DNA from: Lachnospiraceae bacterium OF09-6
GTDB lineage: Bacteria; Bacillota; Clostridia; Lachnospirales; Lachnospiraceae
Assembly (NCBI GenBank): GCA_003435055.1
Contig: QUMM01000013.1
Location: 1 to 64,000 of the forward strand
Direction of reading: 5' to 3'
DNA length: 64,000 bases
Positions 46,507 through 57,600 of the stretch are shown here, piece after piece. The number at the start of each line of letters is the position of its first letter. Position 1 is the first letter of the stretch. Below the pieces are notes generated by a model. That model saw nothing but the letters and a program-made list of their open reading frames with translations, did no database searches and had not been told where the DNA came from. Made by a program: the position numbers and the translations under genes.

Positions 46507-47031
46507 TTACAAATATGTAACAATCACAAAACTTGCCAGAATCCCTGCCATCGTAGCCAGCAATGCTCCATTTCTCGTATAGCGTCCATTTTTTATGGAA
46601 ACTGCCGCAAAATAAACACTCATTGTGTAAAAAACCGTCTCCGTGCAGCTCATAAATATAGACGCAAGCAGACCAATGTCAGAATCTGGTCCATACTTTT
46701 GAAACAGATCCAGCGTCAGCCCTGTCGCTGCGCTGGCGGAAAACAGCCGCATCACCAATACCGGCAGAATTTCTGTCGAAAATCCACTGTTTTTCAGCAG
46801 AGCTCCCAGCAGATCCACAATCTCATCCAGCAGCCCGGACCCACGCAGGACTCCTGCTGCTGTCAACAGTCCAATCCACGCAGGAAGTAACTGCGCAGTT
46901 GTTTTCAGACCTTTTGCCGCTCCTTTTAAAAAGATCGAATATACTGGTCTTTTTTTTAATATCCCGTCCATCACGATCACAGTGACCAGTAATGGAATTG
47001 TCAGTACGGATACATAATTCAGGATTTCCAT
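46507..47031 (-). CDS. spmB: Spore maturation protein B-like, nucleoside-recognition (Gate) domain
   Basis: A 174-residue membrane protein with about five helices, matching SpmB: it starts LNYVSVLTIPLLVTVIV, has LPAWIGLLTAAGVLRGSGLLD and SCTETVFYTMSVYFAA. SpmB acts with SpmA in spore core dehydration. SpmA, normally next to it, is not here. A hairpin (47038-47075) lies over its ribosome binding site. Confidence 0.88.
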   Translation of the reverse strand: MEILNYVSVLTIPLLVTVIVMDGILKKRPVYSIFLKGAAKGLKTTAQLLPAWIGLLTAAGVLRGSGLLDEIVDLLGALLKNSGFSTEILPVLVMRLFSASAATGLTLDLFQKYGPDSDIGLLASIFMSCTETVFYTMSVYFAAVSIKNGRYTRNGALLATMAGILASFVIVTYL

Positions 47032-47037
47032 AAAATC

Positions 47038-47075
47038 ACCCGGGACATCTACTTTTTACAGTCTATGTTCCGGGT
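47038..47075 (-). other. Hairpin between the Cna-B and spmB genes
   Basis: ACCCGGGACAT (47038-47048) pairs with ATGTTCCGGGT (47065-47075). Read on the minus strand the 3' arm includes the GGGTGA that serves as spmB ribosome binding site. It may act as weak terminator or translational shield. Confidence 0.5.
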
Positions 47076-47086
47076 GTCTGATTCTA

Positions 47087-50000
47087 TTATTCTTTTCTTC
47101 GTTTTTTTATGAGTACTGCTGCAAACAAGATACATGCAGCGGCCAACATAGACAGATAGAGTACCACATTTGTTGTATCTCCTGTCTGTACAGAATTGCC
47201 ACCGGCCGCCAGTTCTGCCGCCGCTGATGCAGATCCCCCATATCCGGCGTATTCTGCATTGTAAGAATTCTTCAGTTCACTGGAAGATACTGCCTGTGCG
47301 CCCGCTGGTTCTGTTACATAATCATTGGTGATCTCCGCAATCAGATCCTTGCTGGTGTCCATATGCAGTCCATCTTCCGGATTGTTTACCTTGAAAGTCG
47401 CATTATTCTTTAATGGATTGCCGTTCTTATCGGTCTCCGCTACATAATATACTCCTGCCGGTATATTCTCAAAAGTTGCTTCCGCATAGACCTGACTGGT
47501 AGTCATGGTCAGTCTGCGCACACCTGCTGCTGTATATCTCTTTGTCAGATTCTTATCGGTAAACAGGGCACAGTAATAAGTTCCATTCACCTTGATGGCA
47601 TTTCCTTTATAAGCAGCACGCATCACTACCCGAATGGTTCCGCTGGCTCTTCTGGTCTGCATGGTAACTGCTGCCTGATTTCCACTCTTATAAGTGTGGA
47701 ACACACCAGAGCCTGCCAGATCATATCCGGTTGGAGCTCCGGTCTCTACCAGAGTATACTCCGTATTTGCTGCCAGTACACCTTCTACCAGATGGCCGCC
47801 CTTTTCACTGGATGTCCAGGATACCGCATTCCCATTTTTATCTTTTACTACATTGCCATCCTTGTCACGGATCTCCAGCTTTGCACCGGACAGAATCTTC
47901 AGATTCGTATATTCATAAGCTTTTTTTCCATTCCTGGTCACCTGTGTTCTGCTGTCGTAACCTTTTCTGGTTACCAGAACTTTTACGGTATCTGCTGAAA
48001 TCGCTACCGTTTTTTCCTGTCTGGTTCTGGAAGAAAGTGCGATCTGTTTACCGACACTGTAAGATCCTGACGCTGTAGGTGCTCCTATAATGTAACCTGC
48101 CGGAGCTGAGGTCTGCACTATCTGGTACTTTGTGTTAGGATCAAGCAGTCCCACAACTTCTGTCAGCTGTCCTTCTGTGGTAATCGTCTTCAACACAGCA
48201 TTCTCTTTTTTAATTGCAATGGTTGCTCCACTTACATAGCTTCCTGAATATGGTGACGTCTTGGATACATTATCAATAACTCCTACTTTTATCACTGTTG
48301 GCTGATTGGAAAATGTAATAATCGGATCTGCACCTTTGGTATCCATCTTGTAGGTATTGCTCTTCAGATCAGAAGTAGTGGCATTATAATGTCCTGTCAC
48401 TCTGGTCTGTGTAATCGTATACTTCATACCACGTTCCAGCATGCCAACCAGCTTTGCCTGACCATTGCTGTCTGTGGTAACAGTGGTACCCTTATCTGCT
48501 CCATCCGACTTCTTCACAGTAATCTTCACATTCTCCAGGGCTTTACCGCTTCTGCTGTCTACTGTCTTCAGTGTCATTATCATCGGTTTATAGGACAATT
48601 CTGCGGATGGAGTCAGACTCTTCTGATCATCCACTGTGATCTCCTGCGATTTGCTTTCCATCCAGTACTGTGCCGGAATAGTATCTGTATCTCCCGTTAC
48701 CGTATACTTTCCTTCCGGGAGACCCCTGATCACAGCAATACCACTATTGTCTGCTGCTGCGGTAATCACCGGTGTTGTCGTACCTTCTGGTGTGACACTG
48801 AACTTCATACCGTCAAACTTTTTATCTGGCTTGTCCGTTCCGGTTGCAGAAAGCGTAACCTCAGAATATACATTCTCGATGGTAATACCAAAATCTCCAT
48901 CCAGACTGAACTGACTGCTTCCGTCTGCACCTGATGTCAGGGCAACACCCGCTGTATTCTTATATATGGTATAATAATCTGCATTTCCGACAAATGTATT
49001 GTTACTGATATAATTGCCACCGGCATTGATGGTATATGTCGCTTTCAGCACTACTTCGCCTTCTGCTACTGTTCCATTTACAGGAAGGCCAGAAATCTTA
49101 ATTCCTTTACTGCTATTTACAATAGCTGCCGCAATTGTTATTTGGCTGCCTGTTATCTGGACTGCATTTGTATCTTTCGTGATATCTTTTTCACCGGTGT
49201 CTGTAATCTGCGTAATTGTTATTGCAGGCACGGCATTCTGCAGATCTGCAATATTCGTTGCGCTGATAACCAAATCTTTCGCTGTCGGTTTATCAGTTCC
49301 AACAGACTGCACTGTCAGTGTGAGATTATTGGCCGGCTGCGCCTGTGTCTCGCTTTCCTGCACTGCAATCTGCGGTGCTGTCGTCTCTGATGTTACAGTT
49401 TCCGGTTCCTTTGTCTCTGGAGCCGTAGTCTCAACCTCCGTAGCCGGAACTTCTGTCTCTTTCACTGTCTCGGATTCACTCTGTTTTTCTGTCTCTTTTT
49501 CTTTGGTCACTGCAAAAAGATAATCAGAAAATCCATCGGTAGAAAATGTGATGGTCTCTTTCCCAGCTTTTTCTTCTGCTTTTTTGATCTCCAATTTCTC
49601 GGCAGTCTGGTCTTTTTCACTGGTGGGTCCAGCTTCTGTTGTCTTCTCAGTCTCTGCTTCAGACGCTGTCTCTTCGCCTTCTGCATTTTGCCTCTTCATT
49701 GCATCCAGTTCTTCGTCTGTCAGATCACGGATATGGAATACTTCCAGACCTTCTTCTTTCAGATCCTTCTGGAATTCCTTCTTATCGATCACTACTGTCA
49801 CCTTAATGTCTGCTTTTTCTCTCGGTGTCAGCTCGATCTCTTTGTTATTCTTTTCAAAGTGCAGATCGTAGATCTGATAGCCGGTGATCTCATACCGGCC
49901 AGCAGCTTCTTCTGCCAGTTTCAGATCCTCTTTTGCTTCTTTCGTATCCTTTTTTACAACATCTGCTACCAGTTCTGCCCCTTTCGGCAGATCCATGTCA

Positions 50001-50446
50001 TCTGGCACCTCTACACTGACGGTATAGTTCTTCTCCCCAGCTGTGTAGATACCATCTTCCGTTTCTTTTTCCGTCTTTTTCTCGGTATCGGTCTGCTTTT
50101 CGGTTGCCTGCGTACTGCTCTCGCTCTGCTCCTCTGTTGGAGTCTCCGTTGGTGCCTCTGTAGCAGGAGCTGGCGCTTCTGTCGGAGCTTCCGTGGCTGG
50201 TGCCTCCGTTGGCGCTTCTGTCGCAGGGGCTGGTGCCTCCGTTGGTGCTTCTGTCGGAGCCTCTGTGGCTGGCGCCTCGGTCGGGGCTTCCGTGGCTGGT
50301 GCCTCCGTTGGTGCTTCCTCTGCCTGCGTAGCAATCTCCTCTGCCTGCGCAGACTCTTCCTCTGCCAGACCGGTCATACTGATATTTGAAAATAACATAG
50401 AGGCCGTCAGCAATGCTGCCGCTCCCCTTTTCCATCTATGTCTCAT
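47087..50446 (-). CDS. Cell-wall surface protein with Cna-B/SpaA-like domains and sortase-type signal
   Basis: A 1119-residue exported protein. A signal peptide (about 1-28) is followed by a tandem TEAPATEAP segment (about 45-110). A Glu/Lys/Thr-rich region, and SpaA/Cna-B-like prealbumin domains (for example GKALENVKITVKKSDG, SGATIAIKKENAVLKT, GAKLEIRDKDGNVVKD, each followed by APTGY or APAGY-type turns) fill the rest. The end is NSVQTGDTTN, a hydrophobic stretch and KKRRKE, a sorting signal with VQTGD in place of LPXTG. Such motifs are used by class B-type sortases in gut Clostridia. It has its own promoter and lies downstream of the ECF genes. Confidence 0.9.
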   Translation of the reverse strand: MRHRWKRGAAALLTASMLFSNISMTGLAEEESAQAEEIATQAEEAPTEAPATEAPTEAPATEAPTEAPTEAPAPATEAPTEAPATEAPTEAPAPATEAPTETPTEEQSESSTQATEKQTDTEKKTEKETEDGIYTAGEKNYTVSVEVPDDMDLPKGAELVADVVKKDTKEAKEDLKLAEEAAGRYEITGYQIYDLHFEKNNKEIELTPREKADIKVTVVIDKKEFQKDLKEEGLEVFHIRDLTDEELDAMKRQNAEGEETASEAETEKTTEAGPTSEKDQTAEKLEIKKAEEKAGKETITFSTDGFSDYLFAVTKEKETEKQSESETVKETEVPATEVETTAPETKEPETVTSETTAPQIAVQESETQAQPANNLTLTVQSVGTDKPTAKDLVISATNIADLQNAVPAITITQITDTGEKDITKDTNAVQITGSQITIAAAIVNSSKGIKISGLPVNGTVAEGEVVLKATYTINAGGNYISNNTFVGNADYYTIYKNTAGVALTSGADGSSQFSLDGDFGITIENVYSEVTLSATGTDKPDKKFDGMKFSVTPEGTTTPVITAAADNSGIAVIRGLPEGKYTVTGDTDTIPAQYWMESKSQEITVDDQKSLTPSAELSYKPMIMTLKTVDSRSGKALENVKITVKKSDGADKGTTVTTDSNGQAKLVGMLERGMKYTITQTRVTGHYNATTSDLKSNTYKMDTKGADPIITFSNQPTVIKVGVIDNVSKTSPYSGSYVSGATIAIKKENAVLKTITTEGQLTEVVGLLDPNTKYQIVQTSAPAGYIIGAPTASGSYSVGKQIALSSRTRQEKTVAISADTVKVLVTRKGYDSRTQVTRNGKKAYEYTNLKILSGAKLEIRDKDGNVVKDKNGNAVSWTSSEKGGHLVEGVLAANTEYTLVETGAPTGYDLAGSGVFHTYKSGNQAAVTMQTRRASGTIRVVMRAAYKGNAIKVNGTYYCALFTDKNLTKRYTAAGVRRLTMTTSQVYAEATFENIPAGVYYVAETDKNGNPLKNNATFKVNNPEDGLHMDTSKDLIAEITNDYVTEPAGAQAVSSSELKNSYNAEYAGYGGSASAAAELAAGGNSVQTGDTTNVVLYLSMLAAACILFAAVLIKKRRKE
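50147..50332 (-). repeat. TEAP-coding tandem repeat in the surface protein gene
   Basis: The region encodes TEAPATEAP-type units in irregular tandem. The long open frames on the other strands here are a by-product of the repeat. Copy number probably varies between strains. Confidence 0.85.
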
Positions 50447-50487
50447 TTGATATCCTCCATTCTCTCATGGTACGGTTTCTTTTCCTC

Positions 50488-50496
50488 AGTATAACA
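50488..50496 (-). promoter_or_regulatory. Extended -10 promoter of the Cna-B protein gene
   Basis: Minus strand TGTTATACT (50496-50488) is an extended -10 (TG-N-TATACT). A recognisable -35 is lacking. GGAGG precedes the start seven bases upstream. Confidence 0.5.
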
Positions 50497-50538
50497 CGGA
50501 CAGTTCGGTTTTCCTATCTTAAAATTGTGAACTTTTCT

Positions 50539-51422
50539 TTAAACTTTTTTTGAGGTTGCTGCTGAAAAACGTTTTTCTCCAATCATCTGCAGCCCCATCG
50601 GCAGCAATAACAATACTGCATAAGCTCCATAGAACACCACCGACATTCCCGTGATCCGGTTCATCATGATAGTTGGGTTATACTGAATGCTTGTCTGGTT
50701 AAATGCCACCGCCATAAGAGTGACTGTGATACAGGCAAATATGGCAATGACAAAGCTTCGGTCACGGTTATCGAACCGGTAGATGGAGAACGCCGTCCGT
50801 CCCCGCAGGAATATCCGCGGCATTTCATGGAAGCTGCACTGTCCATGAAGTCTTCCAGCGTCCAGGTAATTAAAATAGAAAGAAAGCTGCACATATGCAG
50901 CAGACACTGCAGCGGATTGCCCTGAAAGCAGCCCTTTCCGATGCCTCTGCGGGACAGCTCGATTCTTCGTCCCCTCTGTTTTATCCTCGGTACAAACCGG
51001 AGCAGAATAGACAGATACAGGGACAGTCTTGGGGAAATTCTGCCAAATAAATAGACTACTTTGTCTGCGGATACCACTGCAAAGATGCAGGAAAAGATCA
51101 TGATTACGGCAGCGATCTTCGTTCCCCGGATAATCCCCACCGTCACAGCTTCCAGCGTGATTTGATTGCCGATAAAATTCATCCTCAGATTGGTAATTCC
51201 AAAGTGGTTATAATAAGAATACCAGGCTGTGTAAGCCCCGATCAGCGGAATCAGACACAAGTTAAAAATCAGCGACCGCTTTCCATTTAATTTAATGGAA
51301 TAGACAAATGCACACAAAAACGAAATGGCCAGATAAACCGGGTGGTCGAAGTTCACTGCACAGACGATGGCGGTCACAAAATAGATCAGGTTGATCATTG
51401 GATGGTAACTGTCAAATCTCAT
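50539..51422 (-). CDS. ecfT: ECF transporter T component (second copy); one-base frame break
   Basis: Restoring one G near 50802 gives 294 residues with five to six membrane helices. It starts FDSYHPMINLIYFV, has the coupling-helix segment SMKCRGYSCGGRT and ends in IYRFDNRDR and helices. T subunits connect the ATPases with the S subunit. Its ATG overlaps the S-component stop by four bases, so it is translationally coupled. A second T gene lies at 53.8-54.7 kb, which is unusual. Confidence 0.85.
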
Positions 51423-52162
51423 GCTTCATCCTCTTCCATCATGCCGTATTTTACTTTGATCCGGTCCAGCTTCTCCATGATCGGCTTCTCCAGAAGCAGT
51501 ACCGTCAGGAAGGTCGCCAGTGCATGGATGGCATTTACCGGAAGTCCGGATGCATAAATGGCGGCTGCAGAAGCCTTGTTAATCTCATTGGTCATCAGGA
51601 ATAACGAGCAGGTATCCAGGAGAGGCCCCGTCACCAGCAGTACTTCCAGTCCGCCAAAGATGGCTGCCGGCACATTTTTGTCCTTCTTCAGTACCCCCGC
51701 ATGGGTCAGAAGGCCTGCCAGAAATCCTGCGATTCCATAGGCAAACATCTGCCACGGGGTCCACGGTCCCTGTCCAAAAATAAAGTTGCTGACAAAGGCA
51801 CTGACTGCACCGGTCAGGAATCCAGATTCTGCCCCAAATGCCATCCCGGTAATGATGACGATACCCACCAGCGGCTTAAAATGCGGCAGCATGATAAAAG
51901 CTGCACGGGAGGCCACGGCAATGGCACACATCACCGCCAGCGTCACGATCTCACGGGCTTCCGGCTTGCGCTTTTCAAAGCTTAAGAAGAACGGCACCAT
52001 GGATAAAATGATCAGCACCATGCTGCATAAATAATACTTCCGGTTGCCAAAGTAACGGGAAGCCAGTAGCACCACCGGAATCATCAGGCAGATCACCACT
52101 ACACTGATCAAGGTGTGGGCTGGTATCTTTTTCTTATTCTTTTCTATCTGTTTTTCTGACAT
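51419..52162 (-). CDS. ECF transporter S (substrate-binding) component
   Basis: A 247-residue membrane protein with six to seven helices. It has the ECF S-subunit layout, with HFKPLVGIVIITGMAFGAESGFLTGAVS and FIFGQGPWTPWQMFAYGIAGFLAGLL. It resembles S components of the cobalamin-like clade found beside DUF4430 genes, but I cannot fix the substrate from sequence alone. It overlaps the ATPase gene upstream and the T gene downstream. The neighbouring surface proteins suggest a large ligand such as a corrinoid. Confidence 0.85.
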   Translation of the reverse strand: MSEKQIEKNKKKIPAHTLISVVVICLMIPVVLLASRYFGNRKYYLCSMVLIILSMVPFFLSFEKRKPEAREIVTLAVMCAIAVASRAAFIMLPHFKPLVGIVIITGMAFGAESGFLTGAVSAFVSNFIFGQGPWTPWQMFAYGIAGFLAGLLTHAGVLKKDKNVPAAIFGGLEVLLVTGPLLDTCSLFLMTNEINKASAAAIYASGLPVNAIHALATFLTVLLLEKPIMEKLDRIKVKYGMMEEDEA

Positions 52163-53822
52163 AATTCGATCACATCCTCATTGGTAATGGCATTGGTAAA
52201 CACATGCCGGCTCATACGGTTGGCTGCCGTGGTATAGAAGCTGTTGTGAGAGAAGAAACGGTTCGGCGTATTGGTGGTGACGATGCCGCCATCAAAAAAC
52301 ATGCTGACCAGATCCGCATACCGGGCACAGAATTCCACATCGTGGGATACCATAATAATCGTCACGCCCCGCTCCTTTAACTTCATCATGATATCTGCAA
52401 ACTTCTGCTTGAAGAAGCTGTCGATGCCTTTGGTCGGTTCATCCAGCAGTAAGACCTTCGGATCTGTCAGAAGCACCTTCGCCAGTGCCGCTCTCTGCTG
52501 CTCGCCACCGGACAAATCATAGGGATGACTCTTCAGCAGACGGGTAATGTCACAAAGTTCTGCCATTTCCGCCACCTTTTCTGCCTTTTCCTCTTTGCTT
52601 CCGGTCAGCATCTCTTCCAGTTCTTCCTGCACACTCTTCTTTGCAAAGAGGCTCTGGGGATCCTGCGGCAGCATGGCCAGATTACCCAGGAACAGCTCCC
52701 CGGACTTATACTTTTTCACTTCTTTGCCATTGATCAGTACTTTTCCTCGATAAGGCTTACAGATATTGCTAATCACTTTTAATGTGGTGGATTTACCCGT
52801 TCCGTTGCCGCCTACTATGGCATAGAGCACATGTTTCGGTACCTGAAGCGTGACTCCTTTGAGCACATCCGGGCTGTCCTTTTCATAACGGAACCAGGCT
52901 TCCTTCACCAGCACCGCAGGATCTTTGATGTTGTCCGGATCCAGGTTGGTTTCCGGCGTATCATCCACCGCAGTCACCTGTGGGGCATGGTCTTGAAACA
53001 CCTGATCCAGCCATTCTGCACCTTCCCGGACGGTTAAGGGACATCTGCCCTTTCCTCCCACACCATAAAAGATCTGTACCGGAGTCGGCATGGCAGTAAA
53101 CATCTCATTGCCGCACTTCTTCAGGTAATCACCCACTTTCCGCGGTTCATCCTTTGCAATCATTTTCCCGTCTTCGATCACCACCACTTTATCTGAGCAG
53201 TAGTAGATATCTTCCAGACGATGCTCGGTAATGATGATCGTGGTACGCAGTTCCCTGTTGATCTTCTTCACCGTATTCAGGAAATCCGATGCGGCGATGG
53301 GATCCAGCTGGCTGGTCGGCTCATCCAGAATCAGTACACTCGGCTGCATAGCATGATGGATGCCAGATTCAGCAGCTGCTTCTGGCCGCCGGACAGTTCA
53401 TTCACATTCTTGTGGAACCATCCCTGGATGCCGAAGTAACTGGCCATTTCTGCCACCCTCAGACGGATGGTTTTCTGATCTGTCCCCAGGCTTTCCAGTC
53501 CAAAGGCCAGTTCATGCCAGACCTTGTCTGTGACGATCTGGTTATCCGGATTCTGCATCACGTAGCCAATCCTGAAGGACTGGGTACGCAGATCTGTATC
53601 TTTTAAGTTTTTCCCTTCAAATAAAATTTCACCTTCCAGCTTCCCATGAGGTGCCAGAACACTTTTCAAATGCTTCAGCAGGGTGGTCTTGCCGCTTCCG
53701 CTTCGCCCGCAGACCGTTACATATTCCCCCTGCTCGATATTCAGATTGATATCCGACAGCGCCGGGTGATTCTTTGCTGTCGGATAGGTAAATGTCAGAT
53801 TTTTGATTTCAAATTGAGCCAT
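52144..53822 (-). CDS. ecfA: Fused double ATPase of an ECF transporter; one-base frame break
   Basis: Restoring one G near 53352 gives 559 residues holding two full ABC ATPases. First: Walker A GRSGSGKTT, LSGGQKQLLNLASIM, Walker B LILDEPTSQLD. Second: GGNGTGKST, LSGGEQQRAALAKVL, LLLDEPTKGID. In most ECF transporters the two ATPases are separate genes; here EcfA1 and EcfA2 are one chain, as in YkoD. It lies between the first T gene and the S gene with overlaps on both sides, so the complex is made from one mRNA. Confidence 0.9.
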
Positions 53823-54694
53823 CTCGCTTCCTCCCAGATATTTACGGCTGACGGTATGGCCAGAAAAGCTATGTAAGCCATCAGCCCCGCTTTTGTATAT
53901 GAATTCTGCCAGCTTTGGATGGAAAGCTGCGGTGTATAAGTGACAGATGCAGCGTCGTGTATCCCACAGAAGACCACGAGGGACGCCAGCAGAATCATCA
54001 CCGCCAGCAGCACTTTATCTCTGTTTTCAAAACGGTAAATGGAAAAGGTGGTGCGTTTTCCACAGCCATAACCACGGCTTCTCATGCTGTCTGCCGTAAT
54101 GACACTTCCTTCCAGTGCCCAGCTGGTCAACGTAGATAAAAGCACCATACTGTGCTCCATCCTCTCTTTTTTATCTCCCGTATCCGTGCCCTTGCCAATG
54201 CAGTGTCTTGCCCCGTTGAGCTGTGTAACCTTGTTCTTATAAGAAGGAACCAGGCGCAGCACCATAGTCAGGATCAGGGTCACCGACGGTGCCATTTTTC
54301 CAAATAAATATAAAAACTTGTCACTGGTCATGACTGCATTGTAGCAGGCAAACCACATGAGCACCGATACCATCATGGCACCGAGGGCCGCTCCATAACA
54401 CAGGGCTTCCAGCGTATAGGGTCTGCCCCCGGCGTACCGGAATAATACATGTTCTCCGTAAGTGTTAAACACCGGATTCATCAGGGACAATACCAGTAAT
54501 AACGGAATCATCCCTCCCACGAACTTCCAGCCCTGCCACCCCCTGGCTGTCAGGTAATACAGCATAGATAACAGCACCGATGCAGCCAGAAAGGCCGGAT
54601 GGAGCAGAATCATGCCGCATACGATGGCCACGATAAAAAAGGTGAAATTGATCACCGGATGATAGGATGCGAATTTATCTCTCACGCTCTTCAC
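53795..54694 (-). CDS. ecfT: ECF transporter T component (first copy)
   Basis: About 299 residues from GTG 54694 (GTG 54685 is also possible), with five to six membrane helices. It starts VRDKFASYHPVINFTFFIVA, has the motif DSMRSRGYGCGKRT (SRG coupling motif) and IYRFENRDK. It overlaps the end of the upstream alpha/alpha-barrel gene by about 20 bases and the ATPase gene by 28, so it is in one operon with them. Compare the second T subunit at 50.5-51.4 kb. Confidence 0.88.
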   Translation of the reverse strand: MKSVRDKFASYHPVINFTFFIVAIVCGMILLHPAFLAASVLLSMLYYLTARGWQGWKFVGGMIPLLLVLSLMNPVFNTYGEHVLFRYAGGRPYTLEALCYGAALGAMMVSVLMWFACYNAVMTSDKFLYLFGKMAPSVTLILTMVLRLVPSYKNKVTQLNGARHCIGKGTDTGDKKERMEHSMVLLSTLTSWALEGSVITADSMRSRGYGCGKRTTFSIYRFENRDKVLLAVMILLASLVVFCGIHDAASVTYTPQLSIQSWQNSYTKAGLMAYIAFLAIPSAVNIWEEARWLNLKSKI

Positions 54695-57600
54695 CCGTTT
54701 TCTTTTTGCCTTTTCTGGAAAGGGACAGGCGCATGGCTCCCAGAATAGCCAGCAGTGCTGCTGCTCCCGCACCTGGAATCAGATACATCCACAGCGGTTT
54801 CTGTGTGGATTCTTCCGGCTTCATCAGATCCTCCATGGAACCGTTGTATCCGGCAATGCCGAATCTGGAGAACTGGTCCGTATCGAACTCAATTCTGCTT
54901 CCTGCGATATGACCGTCGATGAATTCCAGACTGCCGTCGTCCTTCAGGTGTACCACAGCCACGTTCTCATAGTCCCCTAAGTCTGCCAGCGGCACACTGA
55001 CCCGCACCAGATCGTCCGGTTCCCACTGGGTATTATCCAGAAGATCCATCAGGGAAATATCCGTCAGATCAATAGTTCTCCCTGGCCTTTCAGCGCCTGG
55101 CTTACCTGCTCTGCCTGACTGCTTTCCACATTCAGACTGCTTGCTTCCACCTGCACATACCATGGTAGGATCTCTTCTTCATTATCACGCAGATCAATGT
55201 CTGCCGCTTTATCATAGTGGTTCGTCTCTTTGAAACTCTCTACCGCCTTTTCATAATCTTTATAATGGCTGCTTGCTTCTACTTCTTTTTTCTGTGCGTC
55301 CGTCAGTTCCGAATAAGTCAGGTAAATATCCAGAATCTGTTCTTTCTGCGCATCCGTATAGTCCTCCGCATCATCTGGCAGTTTCTCAGAAACCTTTGTC
55401 TTACGGAACAGACTGTTCAGTTCTGTAATCAGACTGGTGACTTCTTTTTCCGTCTTTGTGCCACCCTTTTTTTCTGTCGTTTTTGTGGCATTCTTGTCTG
55501 TTTCTTTTTCCGATTCTTTTTCTTTTGTATCCGCTGTAGTCTTGCCAGATGCTGTTTTACCAGCTGCTGTACCGCCTTTCTTACCGGAAGATCCTGATAC
55601 CAGATTTACCTTTTTGGTGCTTCCTTTGGTCTTTTTCTTAGTAGTTGAACTGTTTTTTTTGCCACTTCCGGATCCTGAACCGCTTTCACTGCCGGAACCG
55701 CTGGATTTTTCCAGCTCCTGCAGCTTCTTCATGGATGCTTCCAGCTTACTGTAATTGGTCACCAGGGATTTCTGTACTGTTGTCAGGCTGTCATACATAG
55801 CTTTTGCCGCTTCAATCTGGTTCTTGTCCGCCAGCTTGATATTGTCCGGGATTGCTGCAATCAGCTTCTGTGCCGTTTCTGCTTTTTCTTTATCTGATGG
55901 GAGCTCCACATCTGTCATATCATAGAGACGGGTTTTTCCACCGGTAAACCGCTCATAGGCTGTCAGTGCATAATAAGCCTGTTCGGTAGCCATCTGATTG
56001 GCATCTCCCTTCAGTACATGCTTAAAGGATCCGTCAGCATTGGCATAAGTCAGAAGTGCGTCTATCACAGACTTACCATTCTTGACAAAACGACTGTCAG
56101 TATTCGGGTCAATCCCCATGGCTGTCAAGGCTACAATTACCTGAGAACAGCTCTCTGAGGTCTCGGAACCATAAGTGGCATAAGAGCCATTGCTCTTCTG
56201 TATAGCAGAAAGCTTATTCAGCCCTCTGTCTACTGCCGCTTTTACTTGAGCATTGGTACTGTAATATGGTGCCAGTGCCTGAATGGCCATAGCAGTCACA
56301 TCCGGGTCTGCACTCCGTCCGGACAGATCCCATCCACCTCCGGATACCTCCTGATCCAGAATATTCTGGATCAGCTTGTCTCTGGAATTCTGTGTTTTTC
56401 CTGATGCTGCCTGAGGGATCTCATAATCATGACTGTCAAAGGCGATCAATGCCCAGGTCGCTCCATTCACTCCCTGCCATACCGTCTGGTCATAATCTGA
56501 CAGCGGCTGAAGCAGGTTGTAGCCGCCCACGTTGGTAACATCTATCCCCAGAGAAGTCAGAGCCAGTACCACTCTGGAATAGTCTGTATAACGCTTGTCA
56601 TGAAGCTTTCCGTTGTTCTCTTTCAGCGTACTGATGACATTGGCCAGATATTTATTCAGCACATCATCCGTCAGTTTTCCACTTCTGGCCAGCCCAAGGA
56701 TCTCCCATTCCCCTCCAATGGAGCCAACAGACGGTGTCACCTTTTTGGATGAATCGGACAGGTTCTTCCCTGCTGATGTATAAGCACTGTCTATCTGGGA
56801 TGCACTGGCTGACAGGGCAGCGATCTCAGCTGATTTCTCCAGTTCAGTCAGATTCTCTGTCGTTTCTTCTGTCGCTGCTTCGGTTTCTGCCTCTGAGGCT
56901 TCCTCTGTCATGGCTTCTGTGGCAAATTCCACCAATAACAGCTCTGATCTACCTTCTCCGGTAAGGAGAATTTCGGCATAAGTAATATCCTCTGCCAGAT
57001 CTCCATAAACAGCCAGTTGCTCCCGGGTAATTTCATCCATGGAAAGGGCAAACTTTCCCAGATCTATGGTATAGGTATTTCCCTGCGTCGTATATGCATC
57101 TTGGATCGGATCATCGGGGCAAAGATACCAATGTTTGTCTGATTCTGTCAGATAGCCACCCCATTTTGTAAAGCTCAGTTCTTCGTTCTCTTTCTGATCC
57201 GGCACAGTAATCTGCAGGGTTTTGCAGTTTGCCGGTACCGTTACTTTCCAGACACCCTGCCGATACTCCACCGGATAGGTCTCTGTTCCTACTGTGAGGG
57301 TCTTTGGTAGATAGAAAGGTTCTTTTTTCAGGGTATTTCCTGCCTGATCTTTTACGAGCAGTTCCTCCAGATTCTCATCTGATTCTTCCTGTTCCTCTTC
57401 CCTCGTTGTTTCTTCTGTATCAGATTCTCCCGTTTTCGAATCTGCCGTCTTTTTCTGGGATGCATCTGTTTCTGATGTATGGCTTTCCGTCGTTTCGGTC
57501 TGCATCTCTCCTGTAGATGTCTGACTTTCTGTTGCTTTTGCCTGATTCTCGCCATCGGATGAGTCTGCATGATCGGTCTGCGCTTCTGTCTGACTTTCCG

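Noticed and set aside
49998..50450. Long open frames on both strands across the TEAP repeat
   Set aside because: By-product of the GC-rich tandem repeat in the surface protein gene; composition is extreme and there are no start signals.
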